Assembly: GCA_947000775.1 (NCBI GenBank)
Contig: CAMQGK010000110.1
Coordinates: 25,284,501 to 25,348,500 of the forward strand
DNA length: 64,000 bases
From: Pterois miles
Taxonomy: Eukaryota > Chordata > Actinopteri > Perciformes > Scorpaenidae
Direction of reading: 5' to 3'
The notes under the pieces are model-generated. The model saw nothing but the letters and a program-made list of their open reading frames with translations. It did not search any database and was not told where the DNA came from. Of the stretch, positions 1 to 12,490 are shown in pieces (the first letter of the stretch is position 1; each line of letters opens with the position of its first letter). A program made the translations under genes and the position numbers.

Positions 1-102
1 GAGGGAAGTTGAACTTGACCGTGTCCAGGAAGTGTGCGTTGTCCATCTGGATATCCACAAACACGTACAGCATCTTAATACCTGCGGTGGAGTCTATGGG
101 GA
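1..102 (-). CDS. dph1: dph1 coding exon 5 (partial, truncated by window edge)
   Basis: The acceptor AG lies at 104-103 and the exon starts with TC, completing ATC (Ile). The peptide reads P-I-D-S-T-A-G then IKMLYVFVDIQMDNAHFLDT and V-K-F-N-F-P, and is open to the edge. This matches the DPH1 segment that starts domain 2 (Y-V-F-V-D-I followed by a hydrophobic helix and N-F-P). Its joined N-terminal sequence with exon 4 (H-S-C-L-I-P-I-D) is as expected. The donor of this exon is not in the window. Confidence 0.95.
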
Positions 103-3100
103 CTTCAGGGAGACAAAAAGACAAAAGAAAGACAGATGAATAATTTACTCTGTTATGTCAGGTAAGCCTGCGGTATATGCACTATTGATGGCGGCTCGAA
201 CATTAACACGCAGCACATGTTCAGCTATATAGGAACACAGCGCATGCACACATATAGATCTCAGTAGGTGCCTGTGTCATATAACTGAAGCTCATTCAGC
301 ATGAATCTCCAACACGCAGGAACTGATGCAAAGACCTCAATTATTTAGGGAAATGAGAGGGACACATGCGATTCCTATTAATGCCATTAATTTCACAGGC
401 CATTTACTCCACACCCGGGCCTAAGAAAGGTAGCTGGAGACGTGCTGAGTTTGATGCTGAAAAAAGAAGGTGAGAGTCCAAGAATAGGGGGGAAAGGGCT
501 CGGATAAGAAAGAAGAAGAATTATCGTTGCCGTTGATCACTGTCATTATTCTTCCTTGTGTTACATTTAATTTGCAGACCAGAAGCGAGGGGGCTTTTTT
601 TTTGTTATGATCAAGCAAATGGTGCAAATGTTTCGTGAGTGAGAGCAGTGCACTTGATGGCCTAGATTACAGAAACATTGAGAGCGACAGTGGGGCAAAG
701 TATGACAAGGAGACAGGAGTGAGATACACTGTCTTTACAAAAGGACTGTAGGCAGATGGGATGAAGAATGAAGAACGGCAAATTCCAATGAAAGTAGGCT
801 GGAAAACTGAAATTCAATTTGGGGCGGTGGATTTAATAATGTACTGTAAATTCCAAAAGATAGGGCATGGAAGATGGGAAAGGTAAAAGGTAATAGGATA
901 CTGTGTGTGTGAATGTGTGTTTGGGGGTCAGGGTTGTCAATTAACTGGCAAGAGAAGTGATGAATGGGCTCACATCTCAGCTGAGAGGGAAGGGAAGGAG
1001 ATGGATAGGGATTTAAAAAGGTGGGCCACATGTTGAGTGAGAAACCGAGGAGTTAAATATATCATGAGACTAAAATGGACCGGAGGAGGAGTTGAGTAAA
1101 AATCCAGACTGAATCTAAACAGCTGTCTGTTGCCTTGTTTATGAGCACTCCCAAAACGTAAAGGGCAAAGGAAAGTGACATCGATCTGTGTTCGCATTAA
1201 CATGGTAGCCTGAGAGCACTTAGACGCCGCAATTAGAGACAGTCAATGAGACAGACAGGACTCACTTGCCCCATCAGTGGTTTTATTCCTCTATGTGTAA
1301 CAGCAATAAGGTCACTCAGTGCTGCGGCTTTTTAGCTCCCAATTATAAACAAATATGCAGGCGCATTCATATGAAGTTTGGACATAACGGTGTACTGGCT
1401 TATTTACAAATAGCTTGTTTACAAATGAATATGTACTAACAGGTTCCATTCTGTATGGTGCTTGTGGGCAACTTTATAAATAATACAGCAATTGTTGGGT
1501 TACTGAATTGATCTACGTCCAATTCGTGGCAATATGTGACCTTAGACATATCAGAATTCAACTTATACATTTCTCTAAAGCAAACAGTTGTCACAAGCCT
1601 GAGCTGCTGCAGTCGTAATGGAGGTGTTTTGTGGGTGAAAATAACACTTAAGGCTCGGTAATTATGTGTAATAGAGGAACTGTTTACTGGCCTGTTATTT
1701 AAACCCTAATCTCTATAAACAGATTCTGCATTCACATCTAGGATCTGTAGGTGAAGGACCAAGTGCCTTTAAATGGACCGTGTTTACCACAAGAGTCCAT
1801 ATGAATGCCAGCCTCTTGAGGTATTCATAACCTCTTAAGTGGAAGGATTTTGAAAGCTCTGAGTTTACAACTTGTGACATGTTTGTTGAAGTTGTCGGAA
1901 ATGGCTGAGGGCAAGGAAGTTAATTTTTTTGGTTAATATATCTATTTCTTCATAATTTAGATATTCCAATGGCCTCATCTTTTTCCTTTGTCATTATGCC
2001 TTTTGCATTTCCTGCATTATGATACCCACTTGTTGCTAGCCTCTGTGGCTTCTAGATGCTGACAGTAATAATAGTAATAATGATATTGCCGTTCCTTAGC
2101 AGCAGTGTTCTCGCGGCTTAACCACTTGAATGCCAAACATATTGTCTACATGACTTCCCATGTTGTGAACTTGAGTTCATGAGTTTAATTTGAAGGCACC
2201 AAAGAATTTGGTACCAGAAGCATACAGGTTGCTGTTTGTAGTCCAAGCAGTACATGCAGTGCATTGCAGCAGGTTGTGTCACCTGGTTAAATGCAGGCAA
2301 GTTGTCCATGTGGAGAGCAAAAGAGGTGGAATGCATTGGCCGCAATGCAATCTCTGACCCACCGGCTACCGTCTGATGATGATTTCGCTTTTTATTGGTT
2401 CAAAATTAGCTTTAACTGGCTGCTTGTGAAACAATCCAGTCATGCAAATCGTCTTTCAACTTCAACATCAGTCTCGCATCTCAAGTCGCTAATCGGTCTT
2501 GGCCCGGATATCTGGTGGCTACACTGGAACCCCAGAAATTTAGACCCTTGCCCCCAGAGGTTTATCAGTCATCAGTGTTGAAATGAAAGGTGTCATTGAA
2601 AACATTTAGCCACTAGATGCCACACTCTCCCTCCCTTGTTCCAAAGAATTCACTTCACACACTCGTTGCCAGGTACTTACTGTCAATCTCCGCCATTTAT
2701 CTGTTTTTTCCACACTGACTGATGACCCAGAGATACCACATGATACCAGCGTTGTTTTACTATTGCGTAATGAGCCTCAGTAGAAGTGGAAACCAAATGC
2801 CAGATATCTTCCACAGAGATAAACAAAACATTCATTTTGGACCCTCCAAAACTTTTAAAATGATTAAGTATATCCTCATAATTTTCCTCAGGAAAAGCAA
2901 AAGTTTTATTCACCATCTTCTAAAAGCTCTATGAATATATATATTTTTTAAAAAATATTCTTCTACATAAAAATATGATCAACATGCCCTTTAACTCTCT
3001 GAAATCCACCAACCACGCTATAAATTACCATTGTTGTTTTGGATGGTGAGTGAAGCAAATCTAGCAGCCACTTGCATATTTTACCAGCATTTGGCTGGCG

Positions 3101-5207
3101 GCTGGTGCTAATTTCCAGCCCTGCATCAGACCGATAGCTGGTGGGTTCCTAGACTGTTTAAACCCAAGTAACATGTTGGTCAACATCAATAATACTAGCT
3201 CAAACTAAAGTTGGCGCTGTGGGTAAGTTTTGCTTTGCAAAGCTTTTCATGCCACCAAAATAATGAACAGCTTCTTGTGATGTGGAAGAAGGTTCAGAAA
3301 TACTAACAGCTATGGCAGCTGGCCTGGCATTTGAGCTAGGCTTTTATGGCTTCTAATATGTCTCGCCAGTTTTTATTTCTTTTTTTTTCTCCTGGTCTTG
3401 TCTTTGTAAATAACCACATTGAAAGTAATGGAAAGTAAAAGTAAGTTCAGTTTCTTTATTTTGCTTCCTCTCTCTCTTGCCAACTCACTCTCACTCCCTT
3501 CTTGTGTTGTGTTTTTTTGTTCAGACAAGTCAGATACAAAAATGTTGCTCAAACATCAACAAGGTTAAATAAAATTCCCATCCCTCATATCAGCAAATAT
3601 TATTAAAACTTTAAAACATACAAAAACATGGTTTTATGATGTTGCCCATATTGCCCTGCGCTAGATGGAGGTGCTTTATGACGACAAAAGATGAGATGGC
3701 ACCAGTATTCACAATAGCAGATACGGCAGAGGAAATGAAAGGGGTGCAGGAGATACAGGTCCTCTGTGAGTCAGTCAGTGTCTTTAATCTCCTGCAGGTA
3801 TCTGACATCTTGGGCAACAGAGCAGATGATGTCCTCATGTCCTCATGATTGAGTGACGAAGGTCAGGAACACGTACACACACTGGCACCCTTACACACAG
3901 ATTCTTTGAGAAGAATAGTTTGAAAATCTCTTCCGTCAATTAATATCTGATCACAACCCACAACAAATTGATCTTTGGTGCCTTTTATCTTTGCACTTTG
4001 TTGGGATTGTCTGAGTGTAAATGAGATTGTGTACAGATCTTGGCCTCTCTTGTAGTGCTGTCATTTGATTAAAATATTTAATTGCGGCTAATCCTGATTG
4101 TTCATAATTAATCGCAATTAATCACACATTCTTTATTTGTTGAAAATGTACCTTAAAGGAAAGATGTGTCAAGTATTTAATACTCTTATCAACATGGGAG
4201 TGGACAAATATGTTGCTTTAAGCAAATATATGTAGATACTTATTATTGGAAATCAATTAACAACACAAAACAATGACAAATATTGTCCAGAGGTACTGCA
4301 TTTAGCATAAAATATATGTACAAATCATAACATAACAACAGCTGTCAGCGGGCTGACTTGACTATGACTTGCCCAAATTTGCATGTGATCACCATAAAGT
4401 GGGCATGTCCATAGGACCCATTTTCATTCACATATCTTGAGGTCAGAGGTCAAGGGACCCCTTAGAAAATGGACATGTCAGTTTTAGTGTCAGTGTGGAT
4501 CGTTATTTAGGCTCCATCCCTACAAGCTAGTATGCAAGCTTTCATATGATACTAGTAGCTTTAAAACTGAGCCTGCTGCAACCTAAAAATAGCAAGTTGC
4601 GTCAGTGCATTAAAGAAATTAGTGGCATTAAAACAAATTTGCGTTAATGCTTTATTATAAGGTTAACTGACAGCCCTACTCTTTTGTAAACATACACATA
4701 TGCGATCACATAATTCTTCGAATGAATGAACGCATGCATACACACACAAAACACGCACACACAAACAACACAGAGAGCTTTACAGTGTATTGAAATTCTG
4801 TTGGTCATTTCTGGTATTTGGAAGAGGTGAGGTTGTTCTGGCACGGATATATCAGAACTATTGATTTAGCATTTCCTCCCATGTTCTACAACAGACAGAC
4901 AGCAGGGGTGAGGGTGAAGGTCCTCCAGAACTGCTTGAGGTTTTCAACAGGACGGCACTAATGCATGTTCCCCATTGATCTGCAGGGTAAATGTGATGTC
5001 CAGGCTCCAAAGGTCTGATATGACTTCGCTGGGCGGGCTGCGCTAACTAGTTACGCTTTCCGTCGATCGATAGCTACGTCTGTCAGTCTGTCTCTGATTT
5101 TCGTGTAGCCCACACTTTGTAGGTGGGAGACCACTTCAAGTTCTGCGTGGTACAATCATGCATGCAGAGCGACAGATAGACAGAAAAACACACATGCAGA
5201 CACTCAC
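103..5207 (-). other. dph1: dph1 intron 4 content
   Basis: This is intronic. It holds a hAT-type nonautonomous element at 4053-4678 (listed separately). I recognise nothing else with confidence. 103-4044 and 4687-5207 are ordinary unique-looking DNA with short CA/TG-rich patches (about 900-930 and 4740-4770). No open frame here looks coding. Confidence 0.7.
4053..4678. mobile_element. hAT-type nonautonomous DNA transposon (626 bp)
   Basis: The ends are TAGTGCTGTCA at the left and, reverse-complemented, TAGGGCTGTCA at the right. They are flanked by 8-bp target duplications CTCTCTTG (4045-4052) and CTCTTTTG (4679-4686), 7 of 8 matching. The length of the duplication and the TAG...CTA ends fit the hAT superfamily. 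There is no transposase frame. Related copies occur at 8063-8582 and 30219-31417, with fragments at about 47575-47700 and 53565-53650. Confidence 0.85.
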
Positions 5208-5329
5208 TGAGACAACTGTGGCCGTAGTGCACCATGAAATCGGCTCCCAGGGCTCGGGCGGTGAAGTCGTCCACGCAGCAGGCCCCGTACGTCACGTCCC
5301 CCATCACAATGGTATCTGCCTCCGTGAAC
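5208..5329 (-). CDS. dph1: dph1 coding exon 4 (first cluster cysteine)
   Basis: The exon has 122 bp between an AG acceptor (5331-5330) and a GTGAGTG donor starting at 5207. It completes the split arginine codon (AG|G), then encodes 40 codons including F-T-E-A-D, MGDVTYGACCVDDFTARAL and FMVHYGHSCL. The CC pair in GACCVDD contains the first of the three widely separated cysteines that bind the [4Fe-4S] cluster in DPH1/DPH2 proteins; the other two lie in exons outside the window. H-Y-G-H-S-C is also a family hallmark. The last base is the A of a split isoleucine codon completed in exon 5. Confidence 0.98.
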
Positions 5330-7884
5330 CTGGGGATATACGCACACCAAGACTCTAATTTGTGCAGTCATACACCATATGCACATCCTATTGTCTGTTA
5401 CCATTGCGATCAATACAGAACACACCAGGCACAGTGTGATTATGAGGGAGCTGAATAAGATCAATCCCCTATGCACTTGCTACAGATAGAGTACACTATA
5501 TAGTATCTGACAGCTTTGTCAGTCAATGACTGACTCACAGCTTATCAGGGTGACACACTGTTATTCTTGTGCTCCTCATGACCGCCAGCCAAAGGCCCGA
5601 GTGAGGCACATGCTGTCTGTTAGTCAACGTCCTGCCAGATGAGAGTTAATAGGTCATCAGTCAGCCTGGCCACAGAAAAGAGGCTGCACAAAAGGAAGAA
5701 ACAGTGGGAGAGGAGGACATAAGCAGATTATTTGTAGGGGCCTTGGCTTGTCTATCTGCGGCCTGGATTTACAGCACATCTGCCGGGGAACAGGAACACT
5801 GCAGCATGAGAATAAACTATTCAGATTAGACGCTTTATGCCACAAGTAGGTTGCGAGAGCGCAGCACAGGCCATGTGGGGCTAATGTTCCACTTTGCACC
5901 TGTAATAGAAAAAAGTAAATTCATGGCCTTCTTGAGAGGGAAAACAACCAAATTACACAGGCATCTGTGGAGCCAGATCTGTTAGAATGAATTGCCAATC
6001 GTGCTACAGAAAAACAAGCTCTGCCTTTTATCGCCCTTTATGGGCGAATAAAATGCTAAGTAAAACCCTTAAAGGCTAAGTGAAATGAATAAAGGCTGAG
6101 AGTAACAGGGAGGATGTGCAAATGAACAGAAGCTTGAGGCATTGTTGGGGAGGGAAGACGCGTAGACGGAGGGGGTGGGTTGTAAATGGTGGTTGTTGCC
6201 AGGTATTTGTGGCTGTGTTCTGACAGATTTAGGCTAGACAGAAGGGGTAGAGTGGAGATGAGACAGAGGGCTTGGGGAGAAGTAGGGAGTGATAAACAGA
6301 CATGGCTGCACACAGAACAGCATCTGTAGCAACCGACAGACTCTTAGTAATGCGTCTCTTGCTGCCTAATCTTTCAACCCGCATCCACTCTGTCTGTTTA
6401 TTTCCTCACTCTGCGGCTCACAAGGGGCTTCAGACAAAGTTTGTATTTGGCCTTTCCTCTCTCATTTTCTCTGATGTAATCTCTAGTTTGCACTCTCTGG
6501 GCTCCTCATCATTGTCCCCTAGTTTTCTGTGTTGTTTCTCTCTCTCTATCCCCGTCCCTTCCCCTCTAATGGCTGCTCTCAAGTGAAGGGCAGCGCAGGC
6601 CAGCTGAGCACAGGAAAACATAGATGGAGCAACTCATCTGGCAAATAAATATTTGCCATTGAAGATTTGAATCAATTACCGCGCTCTTGTCAATGTTTTG
6701 ATGTTGTTGGTGTGTGCTTTTTTGCGCTGCGTATATGTGTGTATGCAGCCGCCAGCAGGAACATAATTATGGGTTACTAAAAATGATATAATCACACGGG
6801 TAGTTTGAGGTCTGTAGACTCGTGTGCACTAGTTTGCTCATTCACTGCAGCCCATTGTTCTTTCATCGCAGTCCACTGACTTTGTTTTGGAGTTGCATAA
6901 ACGTGCATCAACCTTTCAGCTAAAAATACACAGCCTGCCCACCAGAAAAAGAAAAAGAGAGACCACTTCCCTGCAATCCACTGCAGATCATACAAGAATT
7001 GTCCGCAATGCAAAACACGGCACTACAGAAAACGTATTGTATCTAATCAACCATCTAGCTGCCAGAAATACCATTATCATGTTATCTCCAATGGCAATGC
7101 AGAGCACATCTAGTTATTTCCAGAGTGAGTGCATTGAAATTTCATGGTAATAAATGCGAATCCGATTAAGAGGCCCGTAACAGACATGAGATGCTACTGG
7201 GACATGAGCATAGTAATTACTGTGCAACGTACAGTCCCATATCCCACTGGGAGAGAGGAAAAGAGGGAAGAAGGAAGATGGACTGAAAGCACGTTAGAAG
7301 GAGAAGGACAGCATGAAAAGTGTATCGGCGTTAATCAAATCCTATTTCTAACACAACGCTGTCTCACACAGGGTATACTATATGACTGGTGGGTACTTAC
7401 AGAGCACAAATGCCCTCATTTCCATTCATTTCTCTCTCCATCTCCTCATCCTTCTCGCCCTTCCTGCTTGCACTCGTCTCCAGTGTCAGTCACTTTCCTT
7501 CAGTATATCAGTACTGGTTTTTGCCTCATCTCAGGGTACTCAGTTCAGCCATTCCAACTGAAATGTCATTAAGATCTAATTAAGATGTCAGAGAAGCCTG
7601 CGAACTCCATAACAGCCCTTGTTAATTAGCTCTTTAGCATACAACTCAATATGTGTGAGAAATTGCCAACTGATCTGAATCTCAGTTATAAAAACCATGG
7701 CACGGGTGTGTGCCGCAAACATTAGTCTAGCAGCAGCAGGCTGCAACATACATTAGCACACATACTGTACACCAGCATGAGTGCACACACACAAGACTGT
7801 GGATTACGTGCCAGCTGACTGTATCACTGTTTATCAACAGGTTGAGTAGCAGTTATGTTTTATGCAAATGAGATCTCATTCAGC

Positions 7885-7955
7885 TCTATTATTTAAGATT
7901 TAGGATTTTATTAGGATCCCCATTAACTGATGCAGATCATCAGCTACTCTTCAAC
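7885..7955. repeat. retroposon 3'-tail fragment
   Basis: The segment contains TTTATTAGGATCCCCATTAA followed by CTGATGCAG, a motif I recognise as recurrent in teleost retroposon tails. The rest of the element is not visible. It lies about 100 bp left of a hAT copy. Family assignment is uncertain. Confidence 0.35.
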
Positions 7956-8062
7956 ACAAGCATAAAAACATGACAACAGATAAGAAACAGACAAAACAAC
8001 CAAATGATATTAAAATCAGAAAAGTATGACTAACAATATTGTTCTTGCAAACACATTACTAT

Positions 8063-8582
8063 TAGGACTGTCAGAGTTGACAGGATAATAATGTGTTTCG
8101 TAAGTGGGCTTGTAGTGGGCAAGTGAAAATACTGGCACTATGTGAAACCAGAAAACCAGAGGAATCTATTTGGTACCAACCACATCATACAAGCTTGTCA
8201 TGAAGGAGGTTAAATACCCCTCCAAACATACACATTTTAGCAAGGAATAACCTGCATGGCCATTTTGAAAGGGGTCTCTTCACCTCTGACCTGAAGATGT
8301 GTGAATGAAAATGGGTTGTATGGGTACCTACAAGTCATGGGCAAGTCATAGTCAACTATGACTAGAGAACTAACAGCTGTTTTTCCTGTTAGGCTTGAGT
8401 TTGCCATGTTATGATTTGAGCATAATCTTTATGCTAAACACAGTACCTGTGAGGGTTTTTGGACAATATTTGTCATTATTCTGTGTTGTTAATTGATTCC
8501 CAATAATAAATATATGCATTCTGTACATTTGCAAGCATATTTGCCCTGGCTCGTGTTGACAAGTGTATTAAATGCTTGACTG
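8063..8582 (-). mobile_element. hAT-type nonautonomous element, inverted and truncated copy
   Basis: It begins TAGGACTGTCA and then runs as a diverged reverse complement of the element at 4053-4678, sharing the central block around ACCTCTGACCTGAAGATGTG and the block GTTGTTAATTGATT. Similarity is lost near 8582, so the end corresponding to the left terminus of the reference copy is missing. Confidence 0.7.
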
Positions 8583-9640
8583 AACACTTTCTTGAGGGTT
8601 GCAGTGATTTCATTAATTGTGCAAGCATATTGTTGCATCATCAGCATAGGTGGACACAGGCTTTTTAAGTATAAGTGGAGGATCATTAGTAAACATAAAC
8701 AACCAAAAGGGGCAAGAAGGAAACTTCCTTGTTGTCCTAGTGTGGCAGCATATGCATGAAAGCAGATTAATCTTTCTGCTGCTGTCCTCTGGAGATGATA
8801 TACTTTTCTGACTTTTAAAGGAATTTCTTTTGATGCCTGCACAAAAGAAGAACTTGTTGTCACCAGTGCCTTACAGCTCGGAGATGGTAGCAGCAGATAG
8901 AGAGAAATAAAAACTTCTCCTGTCTCAGAACATTCCTATTAGCACTCACAAAGCCATTCTGTCACAGATGACACTTATCCGTTGATGAAAAATACTTGAC
9001 TGAATTCAACTAAAAGGATTCCACCGCCTGCTAGAATAACTGTTGATTTAATGTTTGCTGTGTTTAGAGGAGTGGGAAGTTGCAGGTAATTTTCACTCTT
9101 GCTTTACTCTCAGGCCTATCAGCTTGAGAAGGCATTTCAGTTCAAAAATGCTCTTAAAAGGGCACCTCTGTATTCAAAAACTGCATGGAAACCTACTGTA
9201 TGCTGTTCTTCAAATTCCAATGCTGCCTTATTTTTGGCTGGCTAAGCAATAAGGCTAGATGATGCATTTTTACTGTATTTACATATTCTTGTGGATTTTT
9301 ATGCATGTAAATTTCCAGTTGTGTGTTTGAAGGAGTGTGTATGGTGGTGGGGGGACATTTCTGCCAACAGCAGATGTTTTTGTTCTTTATGTATTAAGAG
9401 AAAGTGGACTGACTGGATTACAAGCAGCAGTGCTTCACATTCATTCAGTATATTTCATACATTCAGAACTGGAAGGTGTCAAATACAATCTCAGACCTCA
9501 ACTTCAACAGTTGTGTTTCAGATATTTCCGAGCTCACACAGACAGAGCCGCACTGAAGTTTGAAGCTTTACTCTAATGCAGGGCAGCCAGGGATGTACAC
9601 AAATCAATAACATCATTCATGTTCATGTTCAAGACAAGTT

Positions 9641-9790
9641 TAAAGGGGATATATCATGCTCATTTTCAGGTTCATGCTTGTATTTTGGTTTTCTACAAGA
9701 ACAGGTTTACATACGCTCTGTTTTAGTACCTGTCTCTTTGAGATCTCCCCTCCTGAAAAAGCCCAGTCTGCTCTGATTGGCTTGTGCGGT
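9641..9790. repeat. MITE-like dispersed repeat (end fragment; extent to the right unresolved)
   Basis: The block with ATGCTCATTTTCAGGTTCAT and then CAGTCTGCTCTGATTGG also occurs, reverse-complemented, at 16340-16760. It is a nonautonomous DNA-element type common in fish. The copy may continue to about 10010 or further, but I could not fix its right terminus. Confidence 0.55.
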
Positions 9791-10079
9791 GCACCTTTGC
9801 AAAGGTAGGCTGTAGGTGGAGATCCTCAGATGGGGGATGGTATATTCTTATGAGCCTTCATGTGACATAGGAAGGGCAGCCGAATCTGAATGGCTTGTTG
9901 AATCACACTTTCTGATCTAAGACTGACTGGGCTGTCTTATTTCACAGTTTGGGGGTTGGTATGCGCAGATACCCAGATTAATGTGCATATAGTCCTATAT
10001 TTGATACTTTGATTTGTTATGTTTTGAAGCAGTAGCCACACAGTATGCATATGTCATTTTTGTAATCGTGAACTGTGAT

Positions 10080-11300
10080 TGTGTTTAATGTACAGAATGT
10101 ATACAATTGCTAGCCCTGGTTTGGTTCACTCTAAACCGTCAACATTAGCAGTATACGTTACATTGTCCTCCATAATAGCAAACCAGCCTTGTACTGATAA
10201 ATATATATCAAGGATCAATCGTGATCCTCACTCGAACCGGAAGCTGTTCTTGAAAACCATCCCACAGCCGGGGAGCCTTGACCGAGGATACACAACAGCA
10301 GCCTTCACGGACGTCTTTTACAGACCAACACGTCCCCTTATTGGATAGAAGATATCTTCTCCTGATTCACCCACTAGTTAAAATCTGTGTTAATTGTAGG
10401 TCTGAGCGACAAACGGAGCATGTTGATGGTAAAGTGTTCCAGCAGCAGAAGGACTTGCGGTGTCTTGCTTCCACACACCGCGGCTGAGGCAGCCTGTTAC
10501 TGAAAGAGCTGTTTAACACATGACAACAAACAGACCTCAAACAATTTCTTCATTTATTAGAGAAGTATTCGTTTCATGATCTGTAATTTCCCCTGCTAAC
10601 TTTTATTAAGGATACAATTAAAGTCAGGAGAGTCTGTCTGTCAGCAACAAACACATTTTACATCACTCATCGTCATTTCCATTTATTCATGTGTGAGGCT
10701 GATTATTATAATAATAAGAGTGTCAGGTTTGATATGAGTTACATCGTTTCAATATGCCCTGAATCATTTAGCCTAATAAATAATTTCCAGCGTCCAAAAG
10801 ACACAATGATTAAATTCTGGGTTATAAAATACTGAATTTGTGAATACAGACACAAATTATGAATAAATGATATAAAGCCAGTAGACACAGTACACAGTAT
10901 ACTGCAAATTCAGACTGCAGGCTGTTATTCATGTGCAGATGTTCGTTAAACAGGTAACAGGCTACAGAGAGAAAGCACTGCTGCTCTGCCAGTGATAACT
11001 GCCTTTATTAGTATTAGTGCAGTTCAGACACAAACTCCATCAGAACTCCCTACAGCTGTTAAAGCCGACTGACAGCTCATCCAGCTGTGATCAGCTGCTG
11101 CTGTCATCAGAAACAGACGTCGCTTCACATGGCGTTTCAAAGGAAGGGACGTCTCATGTCTCCAAAAACACATTTCCTCATTTCCTCTGTCCTCGCATGG
11201 TTTCCTTGCGTCTCTCCATGCATTCCAGGTAGGAAGGACTAAGACGCAAGGATTAGATGGAAGAGACATGGGATGCATCCTTTGACTCACTGGCACGAAA
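10080..11300. other. unexplained island with more CpG than its surroundings
   Basis: Two parts, 10100-10520 and 11010-11300, have noticeably more CpG and GC than the surrounding intron. Open frames exist on both strands but begin with non-ATG codons or lack similarity to anything I know. A TTCCTTGCGTCTCTCCATG block near 11200 is followed at about 11230-11260 by partly complementary sequence (GACTAAGACGCAAGGATTAG). The island could be part of a large nonautonomous transposon or a regulatory island. Confidence 0.3.
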
Positions 11301-12299
11301 TGAACCTTTCACAACCAAGTAATAAAAGCCACCAAACCCAGTCCACCTGCTTATGACTTTATGGTATTTACAATATTGTTTTCTCAAACATCACCCCTTA
11401 TTTAGATTAAATGCTGCACAAAAATGCAAAGAAAACTAGTCATATTCAAAACACTGTAACACATCAGTCCCATTAGTACTGAGTCAACAAAACTGCAATA
11501 TTTGATTTTTTCAGCATTGAAAAGCATTGCAGTCAATGGGCAGGTTCCCAAATGCTTATCTTCATATCTCCCATTCCATGTCTACTGTACCAGAAACAGG
11601 GTTGAGTGCCTTGCTCAAGGGCAAGTCAGAACGGTGAATGTTACTGGGGAACGTTCCTACCGAATGTAAAGGAAGCAGTAGTAAAAAAAAAAAAAACCTC
11701 TTTTGACTCTATGATGCTTCACTACACTGATGTGAGTGCAATCAAGCCCATTTAAGAAGAACAACAAGCTCTCATAAGCTGCATTAGTGCTGCTTGTTAT
11801 GCATTTAAATGCATTTGCTTGGCAGGCATGTGGATGGTCAACAAGCCTGACAGACAAAAAAAAAAAAAAAGAAAAGAAAAACTGGCAACAATTGAACTTT
11901 TCACAGTCGTCTGCCATCATCAGGTGTGCTAATCCAATTAGTAAATTTGCATGCTTCCTTATTTCCCTACTGAGGTGTTTTAATTTGTTCAGCAGTCATT
12001 TTGCTAGCCAAGTGCAACATGGGTGAGAATATGATTAGAGCTTTTCCAAGCTTCCCAGGTTTGAAAGTTTTGCATCCCTTGGGGTCAACGGTAAACCTCA
12101 CAGTACTTTTATGGTACTAAATGGTAATTTTCATGGTACTTAATGAGCATTTGCCATCTAATTTAGTCATTAAAATTATGTAAAATTATGACAGGGAATA
12201 GCAGCAACCAACCACATGTTACTCTGGCATCAGCTTGGTAGTTGGCACCGTCGTCTCATAAGAAAAGAGTTCTAGTTATAATCTTCAGCCAAAACTCTG

Positions 12300-12490
12300 T
12301 ATTAAGTCTGCATGTTCACCAGGTGGGTGTGTGGGTTTCCTCCAGGGGCTCACATCCAAATGGATTTGTGACTCTAAATTGCCAAGCAGGACTGTGAATA
12401 TGTTGACCTCAATGGATTGGAAACCTATCCAGACTGTTTCACTGCCTCTCACTGAGTGAATGCTGGGATGGACTCCAGTCAGCATCCTGC
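12300..12490 (+). repeat. degraded copy of the (GGAT)n-tailed SINE-like repeat
   Basis: The order of blocks (TGCATGTTCACC, GTGGGTTTCCTCCAGGGGCT, GTGACTCTAAATTG, TGCTGGGATGGACTCCAG) follows the well-preserved copy at 44537-44890 but is strongly diverged. Confidence 0.55.

Noticed and set aside
3040..3240. Possible repeat shared with 28440-28600 (TGGCTGGTGCT core)
   Set aside because: Only a short core is similar, and I could not extend the match enough to support a family.
7144..7572. 142-codon plus-strand open frame with ATG
   Set aside because: No recognisable domain, no splice context, and low-complexity Ser/Pro-rich end; treated as chance.
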